From: JBJEQG01 sp051881635
GTDB lineage: Bacteria > Bacillota > Clostridia > Oscillospirales > Acutalibacteraceae
Assembly (NCBI GenBank): GCA_051881635.1
Contig: JBJEQG010000018.1
Span: 1 to 26,938, forward strand
DNA length: 26,938 nt
Direction: 5' to 3'
The notes beneath the pieces are model-generated. The model searched no databases. It was given only the letters and a program-made list of their open reading frames with translations, and had not been told where the DNA came from. Made by a program: the position numbers and the translations under genes. Within the stretch, counting starts at the first letter, position 1, and each line of letters starts with the position of its first letter. Positions 22,310 through 26,938 of this stretch are shown here, piece by piece.

Positions 22310-22975
22310 TCAGTTATCATCTTCTGCTTTCTGTGCAAGATATTTTCCGAATGCATCTTGCAGCTTTTCTTGCGGAGTGTTGCCCTGTTCATTCAGAGAG
22401 CCGGTTTGAATTGCAAAGGCATTGACCTTTACTTCTAATTGTGTTCCCATAGGCAGATCTCCTTCCAGCACATTGGCAAAGGTTATGCTGTCAAACAGTG
22501 CTGTCGTCTGTTCTCCCTGTTGCAGTGGTACAAGATACGCATACAGTCGGGTGGATTGTTCGTCGGTTTGTGCAGAATAACTTTCTAATTCAACCCAATG
22601 CTCACCGGTGACTGTATAAGTGAACAACTCAACAGTTTGTTTCTGAATAGATTCGTTTTGATCTATAAGACATACCTCCGCCTTTGGAACGCTCACTTCC
22701 ATATAGGCATACAGTTCGTTGATACCGGTATTCTCAATCTTGGGATCCTTGCTGATTGTTCGTCCGGGATACAATATTTTGGCATAAGAAATCTCATCGA
22801 GAGCATCCCATTGTTCTTCGACAATTCGGATACTGACATCTGAAAATGTAAAAATATTTGCCTGCGGTGTAGGAGAGTAAGACAAAAACGAGAGCGTCAC
22901 GCCCACAGCAGATGAAATAATGAGCATCAGCAATAATCCTATCATGGAACTTATTTTTTTCTTTTTCCGGCTCAT
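22310..22975 (-). CDS. TasA/CalY-like secreted protein, first gene of the surface operon
   Basis: 221 residues from ATG 22975 (GGAG, 8 nt spacing; open frame extends 19 codons upstream but without a ribosome site). The signal segment SMIGLLLMLIISSAVGVTLS is followed by FLSYSPTPQANIFTFSDVSI, again with an N-x-F-T pattern. The mature region has a DPKIENTGINELYAYMEVSV strand and RLYAYLVPLQQGEQTTALFDS. No C-terminal anchor. It opens the operon, with a plausible promoter at 23061-23089. Confidence 0.75.
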   Translation of the reverse strand: MSRKKKKISSMIGLLLMLIISSAVGVTLSFLSYSPTPQANIFTFSDVSIRIVEEQWDALDEISYAKILYPGRTISKDPKIENTGINELYAYMEVSVPKAEVCLIDQNESIQKQTVELFTYTVTGEHWVELESYSAQTDEQSTRLYAYLVPLQQGEQTTALFDSITFANVLEGDLPMGTQLEVKVNAFAIQTGSLNEQGNTPQEKLQDAFGKYLAQKAEDDN

Positions 22976-23060
22976 CAGATCATCTCCTTCAAAACACATA
23001 ATCAATATTATGTCCTTATTCATCGGATTCAAAAAAACAAATTTTCCATTCTTATATATT

Positions 23061-23089
23061 AGAATAGCTCATTATAATCCAAAAGTCAA
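23061..23089 (-). promoter_or_regulatory. Putative promoter of the surface operon
   Basis: Minus strand TTGACT (23084-23089), 17 bp, TATTCT (23061-23066). The predicted start is about 80 nt before the first gene. A second, weaker pair (TTGAAT, 16 bp, TAATAT) lies closer to the gene. The 14.5-kb operon downstream has no other obvious internal promoter. Confidence 0.4.
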
Positions 23090-23170
23090 GAATTTTTTAT
23101 CTATTTTGCAATACAATCACATAAAAATGTTAATAAAATTTATATAAAATAACATCACAAGGAAAATCAT

Positions 23171-23243
23171 CACCAAAAGAGCAACGCAATCTCTTATCTT
23201 CCCCTATGTTCTGTTTTGATTACCCATTCGATTTCTTTTGGTG
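23171..23243. repeat. Inverted repeat in the 23.1-23.3 kb intergenic region
   Basis: CACCAAAAGA (23171-23180) and TCTTTTGGTG (23234-23243) are perfect 10-bp inverted repeats 53 bp apart. On the minus strand, overlapping the right arm, a 25-codon open frame (contains RALTPKEIEWVIKTEHRGR, stop near 23194) has no ribosome site and could be the tail of a lost gene. I see no other gene in 22976-23318. Confidence 0.3.
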
Positions 23244-23318
23244 TCAAGGCTCTACGGGTATTTCGGTGCATTAACTGGCAATTTTGTAATCTGAATAAAC
23301 AGGATAGCATAAAGATAT

Positions 23319-23361
23319 AATAACGGCGTTGAACCATTTATTAAAGTTCAACGCCGTTATT
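23319..23361 (-). terminator. Stem-loop terminator of the NPQTG protein gene
   Basis: A perfect 16-bp stem AATAACGGCGTTGAAC / GTTCAACGCCGTTATT (23319-23334/23346-23361) with an 11-nt loop starts 16 bp beyond the reconstructed stop codon. On the minus strand it is followed by ATATCTTTATG, a weak U-tract; the plus strand continues TGAATTTATTAAGTTTTT. Confidence 0.7.
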
Positions 23362-23376
23362 GAATTTATTAAGTTT

Positions 23377-25550
23377 TTATCGGATTATTTTATTACGCTT
23401 TTTAAAGGTAATAATTAGTGTCAAGCCTGCAAATACGGACAGATAAACCCAGATTTTCCAAGAGTTTGTATTTCCTGTTTGAGGATTATCAATATCCGGT
23501 TCAGAGGGAGTATCCGGTTCAGCTTTTACTGTGAAACTAAAACGGTTAATTACATCATCTGATTCTACAANNNNNNNNNNNNNNNNNNNNNNNNNNNNNN
23601 NNNNNNNNNNNNNNNNNNNNNNNNNNNNNNNNNNNNNNNNNNNNNNNNNNNNNNNNNNNNNNNNNNNNNNGGTTCAGCTTTTACTGTGAAACTAAAACGG
23701 TTAATTACATCATCTGATTCTACAACAAGTGTATGTACACCATCTTCTAAATTGAGCAAAAACTCCTTCTTTAATGTGATTTGTGTTTTATCATCAGAGA
23801 TACTATATTTATCTTCGGTAATGATATTGTCATCAGCACTTACTGAAATTAAATCTCCTATATTTTCTGAGAGCGGAAGCTGTATGTCATCCATATTTTC
23901 CGACCATACAATAGTTTCATTATAATTATTATATGTTTCTTCTTTTGCGTTTTCCGAAGTATTTGAAGAAGGCAGTCCTACACTTTTAACGCCTATACCT
24001 ACACAATTATTAGCGGTTTTAGGGTCTGCATGACCACTGTGATAATAACAAAGATGTATTTTGCTTGGGGAAGGTAAATTTCCATTACTAGTTCCTGAAC
24101 TTTTTACTCCATAGCAATAAACCTGGTCAGCTTTAAAGAAATATGGTTCATAAGTCAGAGGGTAGCTTTTTCCTGTTATTTCAGATTTTTGTCCATCAAT
24201 AACGAATGTGCAATTTTCATCAATATTTTCCGGAAGATCGAAATTTCCCTCGTCTTTGGAGAAGAATATCTCATACAAACTTTTCTTCTCACCACCGGAA
24301 TTATAATCTTTTAAAATCGTATTTAATTGGTCATAATTTACTAATAATGAATTGCCGCCTTCATATCTTACAAACGGTTTCCAAAAATCGTATTTTAATG
24401 CCATAGTATAATTTCCGGATTTATTTTTTACCTCTTTAAGACCCTTTGCATTATTACGAGCCTTTGTATTTCCAACTCCGGCATTTTTATTTTCCTGAGG
24501 AACACCTTGTGTGTTTGGAGTCATATAAAAAATCATTTCGTGTCCGGGAGTCCAGTAATATCTCTCGTTCTCGCGTTTAACAACCTTCTTTTTATTCATT
24601 AGATCTACAATTTTTTCATAATCTTTTTCAATCTGATCTAATTGAGCATTAATCATATCAATACCTTTTTCATTTCCGGGATGTTCTTTATTATATTTTT
24701 CTATTTTTTCAAGTCTTGCATAAAGTGACAGTTTTTCAATAGTTACAGTCATGGCATATGTACCGAAGGCATCATTCTGAAAATCAATCCGTTCGACATA
24801 TGCCTGATTTTCCCAATGGTATTTGCGTCTTAAAGATTGATACTTGATTTCAAATAAATTATCAGAATAACTCTTAGCACCCAGCCTCTTTTCATAAGTA
24901 ACATCCATTTCTTCAAGTAAAGCTGCGGCAAGTTTGTTTGTATAGATATCAATTTCACAATTCGCACTACTAATATTATTTTTATCTATACCAATTCCCT
25001 CTGTAAGAGCACTAATTCTTCTGCCCTTAAAATCGAGATTAGATTCAGTATTAGATTTCGCCTGGTCTTCATCTATATCTTTTAGTGCTTTATAGGCAAT
25101 CTCTACTATCTTCCCTTCGTGTTTAAGGTTTTTAAAATCACGAAGGATTTCGTCTAATTCTGCACAGGTGATCTGCGTTGAAAGATCATCCATACTTTTT
25201 TGAAGTTTGGACTGACCATCCATAAGTGCGTCAAGTTTTTCCAGCATCGCCGTTTCATTGGGGTTATCGTCTATACCTAGTGCTGCTGAAATAAATTTTT
25301 TTGCAGCCCATTCAACAGCTTTTGTAGGGTCAGCCTTAATAAGAACTTCATCAATGAGTTCTTGACTTGAAAACATCTCCTTAACAATGTCATCAAGGCT
25401 GGTTTCATTTGATAAACTGCTTGAATCGGAATTTATGTCCGCCCCTGTTAAATCATTCGCAGAGGCTATAAGACATGGAGAGATTAGAACCTGTAAGGAA
25501 AGTATAGCCGAGATAAATCCCCTCAAAATTTTTTTAGACTTTGGTAACAT
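23377..25550 (-). CDS. Secreted coiled-coil surface protein with NPQTG wall anchor (split by scaffold gap)
   Basis: When the 55-bp sequence duplicated at the gap edges is merged, the gene reads as one frame of 672 residues. It has a signal peptide (basic start LPKSKKILRG, then FISAILSLQVLISPCLIASA). A largely helical, charged region follows to about residue 350, with heptad-like stretches such as LEKLDALMDGQSKLQKSMDD. A Tyr/Trp/Asn-rich beta region follows, and a final domain ending HTLVVESDDVINRFSFTVKA. After a Pro/Glu/Asp stalk (EPDTPSEPDIDNPQTGN) come a hydrophobic helix (IWVYLSVFAGLTLII) and FKKRNK: a complete sortase-type signal. ATG 25550 is preferred (AGGTGG, 8 nt); GTG 25562 is an alternative. 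I do not recognise the family of the main body. A hairpin follows the stop, separating it from the TasA-like operon. Confidence 0.75.
23516..23725. other. Scaffold gap of 100 N with identical 55-bp flanks
   Basis: Positions 23571-23670 are 100 N. The 55 bases before the gap (23516-23570) are identical to the 55 bases after it (23671-23725). That is what two contigs ending on a shared assembly k-mer look like when joined without merging. Removing 155 bases restores the reading frame of the surface protein gene. The gap adjoins a Pro/Glu/Asp stalk with repeated CCGGTTCAG words, which may have caused the branch. Confidence 0.9.
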
Positions 25551-25612
25551 TGTGTTTACCACCTTTCAATAAAAATTTATTAGACCTGTTCGATAACCAT
25601 TTACCGTACCAC

Positions 25613-26734
25613 TCATTTTAACGGCGTTGTAACCTTGCTTTCAAGCTCGCAATGTGTTACATCACTCCAATGACGGCGAATGGCAATATCAGCATAAAGG
25701 TCAGTATTGTTATATGAAATAGACCATTGTGTGTTGCTTGTGATGTCATCGGGTTTGGGGTCTTGTGCCGCCGATTTCATTGCGTTCCACACGGTATCCT
25801 CGGTGTAATTGCCTTTTTCCGTTTCCAGCACCTTCATAACAGCGTTATAGCGTTCCTTGCCGTGACCGTAGATACCGTTTTTCTTATTCTCAACCACTTC
25901 ATCTTTATAACGAATGAAGAAATTGGTAACCGCCTCTGACGGAGTATCTATAAGCTCTCTTGGTTCGCCGTCAATGTCATACTCTATTACTCTGCCGTCG
26001 CCTGATGCATCGGTTATGTAGAAATGGTAATCTCTGCCGCTTGATGCGAACATATCATAGCTCCGCAAAAGCTCCACTGCTTCCTCTGTGGTCGCCGCCC
26101 TGTCAAGAACAAGGCGTATTGCAAGAGTAGTTGAAATGACAGGCTTGCCTGTGTTTTGGCGTACAGGCTCACTATCAAGTGTCAACACAGCGATAGACAC
26201 GCCTTTTTCGTTCATACCGTCAAGGCAGATAAATGGAGCTGTCAGACTCGCCAGCTTTTTTTGGATATTCTCATCAGGCACATTTGCCGAAACATTGTCA
26301 AGTGCGGCAAAGGCAATAGACTTATATCCGTCCTTTGGCTCACAGTAAACCAACATGGCAGATGTATTTTTGCTAAAATCGTAATTACGCCCCATATGAA
26401 CATCTCCGTCCTTATCGGTCAGAGTAAGTGCCGTACAGCCGAAATTGGGTGCTTTGATACTCACAGGCAACAGCGGAAGAGCCTCTTTCAGAATCGCATC
26501 AATCATCGTCTGGTCGTCCTTAATGCCGTAATTGATTATATTGTCAAGGTTGTAATCGTATTTGATATCCATGCGATAGAGATTGTACCCGTCATCGTAA
26601 TCCGTAAGCTTCTCAATGCTGCTCATGGTCTGAATTCTTGTTGCATAAAATCCCAAAAACGCAATCAGTAAGACTAAAACTACCGCTAGAATTGCCAACA
26701 AAACTATCAAAATACGCTTTTTTACTTTACTCAT
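25613..26734 (-). CDS. Membrane-anchored Cys Ntn-hydrolase (linear amide C-N hydrolase / C45-like)
   Basis: 373 residues. An N-terminal signal-anchor helix (residues 7-30, ILIVLLAILAVVLVLLIAFL) is followed by an extracellular domain of the choloylglycine hydrolase / penicillin acylase class. The nucleophile is likely Cys100 in APNFGCTAL. It is followed by GRNYDFS (115-121) with the Arg and Asp conserved in this class, a CLDGMNEKGVSIAVL strand, and a C-terminal SNTQWSISYNNTDL segment containing the expected Asn-Thr-Gln-Trp. Family enzymes hydrolyse linear amides, such as bile-salt conjugates, N-acyl amino acids or acyl-homoserine lactones; the substrate here is unknown. In the classic enzymes Cys becomes N-terminal after processing, and here about 99 residues precede it, so cleavage or an unusual mature form is expected. 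GGAG lies upstream of ATG, 15 bp after the preceding gene. Confidence 0.8.
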   Translation of the reverse strand: MSKVKKRILIVLLAILAVVLVLLIAFLGFYATRIQTMSSIEKLTDYDDGYNLYRMDIKYDYNLDNIINYGIKDDQTMIDAILKEALPLLPVSIKAPNFGCTALTLTDKDGDVHMGRNYDFSKNTSAMLVYCEPKDGYKSIAFAALDNVSANVPDENIQKKLASLTAPFICLDGMNEKGVSIAVLTLDSEPVRQNTGKPVISTTLAIRLVLDRAATTEEAVELLRSYDMFASSGRDYHFYITDASGDGRVIEYDIDGEPRELIDTPSEAVTNFFIRYKDEVVENKKNGIYGHGKERYNAVMKVLETEKGNYTEDTVWNAMKSAAQDPKPDDITSNTQWSISYNNTDLYADIAIRRHWSDVTHCELESKVTTPLK

Positions 26735-26749
26735 GTCTTTTTCTCCTTT

Positions 26750-26938
26750 TCAATTTGGTTTATAACTACTGAGATTTCCGCCACACTTGTCAGCCCACGC
26801 CCTTGCTTTCGGGTTATATTTCATAACAAAAAGTTCAAGGGTTTCTTTCAGCGTTTCTATCTGGGATTTCATATAGAACTCGTCCTCAAACAGTGCGTAG
26901 TGAACGCAGGCTCTGATTAGAATGAAAATCAGCGGTGT
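26750..26938 (-). CDS. C-terminal fragment of a probable TetR-type regulator (cut by window edge)
   Basis: Only the last 62 codons are inside the window. The translated end contains LIFILIRACVHYALFEDEFY, then MKSQIETLKETLELFVMKYN and a polar tail ending SSYKPN. A hydrophobic-aromatic helix with RACVHY followed by an amphipathic Leu-rich helix resembles the ligand-binding C-terminal domain of TetR/AcrR regulators, but the DNA-binding part is outside the window, so this is a guess. Its stop lies 15 bp before the amide hydrolase gene, which suggests co-transcription and possibly control of that gene. Confidence 0.45.
   Translation of the reverse strand, partial: TPLIFILIRACVHYALFEDEFYMKSQIETLKETLELFVMKYNPKARAWADKCGGNLSSYKPN

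Overview
The window looks like a scaffold from a low- to mid-GC Gram-positive anaerobe of the Clostridia (gut Oscillospiraceae/Lachnospiraceae type). Reasons: strong AGGAGG-type ribosome binding sites, sigma-A-like promoters, a TasA/SipW-type surface operon, SpaA-type (Cna-B-like) and BspA-type leucine-rich surface domains, and an NPQTG sortase signal. It contains one 100-N scaffold gap and is probably metagenome-derived. Every protein gene I accept lies on the minus strand, so transcription runs from high to low coordinates. The only plus-strand genes I accept are three short RNAs.

Region 1 (1-7.0 kb) is a putative biosynthetic or peptide-modification operon. In transcription order it encodes a circularly permuted type-2 ATP-grasp ligase, an alpha-E protein, a transglutaminase-like Cys protease, an intact AstE/aspartoacylase-type zinc hydrolase, a second copy of that hydrolase that has lost its metal ligands and catalytic Glu, an HdeD/DUF308 membrane protein and an FkbM methyltransferase. 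ATP-grasp, alpha-E and transglutaminase are a known conserved association. The product is unknown. A near-consensus promoter precedes it, with a terminator-like hairpin beginning almost at the predicted transcription start. An XRE regulator with a membrane tail lies just upstream.

Region 2 (7.6-8.47 kb) contains no gene longer than 27 codons, but is the most interesting stretch. It holds a 27-residue Fst-like membrane peptide gene on the minus strand. Convergent with it is a short plus-strand RNA with its own consensus promoter and a shared bidirectional terminator. The RNA carries sequence complementary to the toxin start-codon region, which is the architecture of a par/fst type I toxin-antitoxin locus. 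Two further promoter-RNA-terminator units of the same family follow without any toxin gene, making an array of three antitoxin-like RNAs and one toxin. The last unit ends abruptly at the edge of the surface operon and probably supplies that operon's terminator.

Region 3 (8.48-23.0 kb) is a surface-fibre operon. Five TasA/CalY-like secreted proteins and one SipW-type signal peptidase surround a 3198-residue adhesin with about five SpaA-type domains, one Ig-like domain and a very long BspA-type LRR array. The SipW enzyme probably processes the five small proteins, which likely assemble at the cell surface with the giant protein.

Region 4 (23.0-26.9 kb) holds a secreted, coiled-coil-rich protein interrupted by the scaffold gap. 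The two gap edges share an exact 55-bp sequence; merging them restores the frame and reveals an NPQTG wall anchor. Upstream are a membrane-anchored Cys Ntn-hydrolase (linear amide hydrolase type) and the C-terminal end of a probable regulator cut by the window edge.
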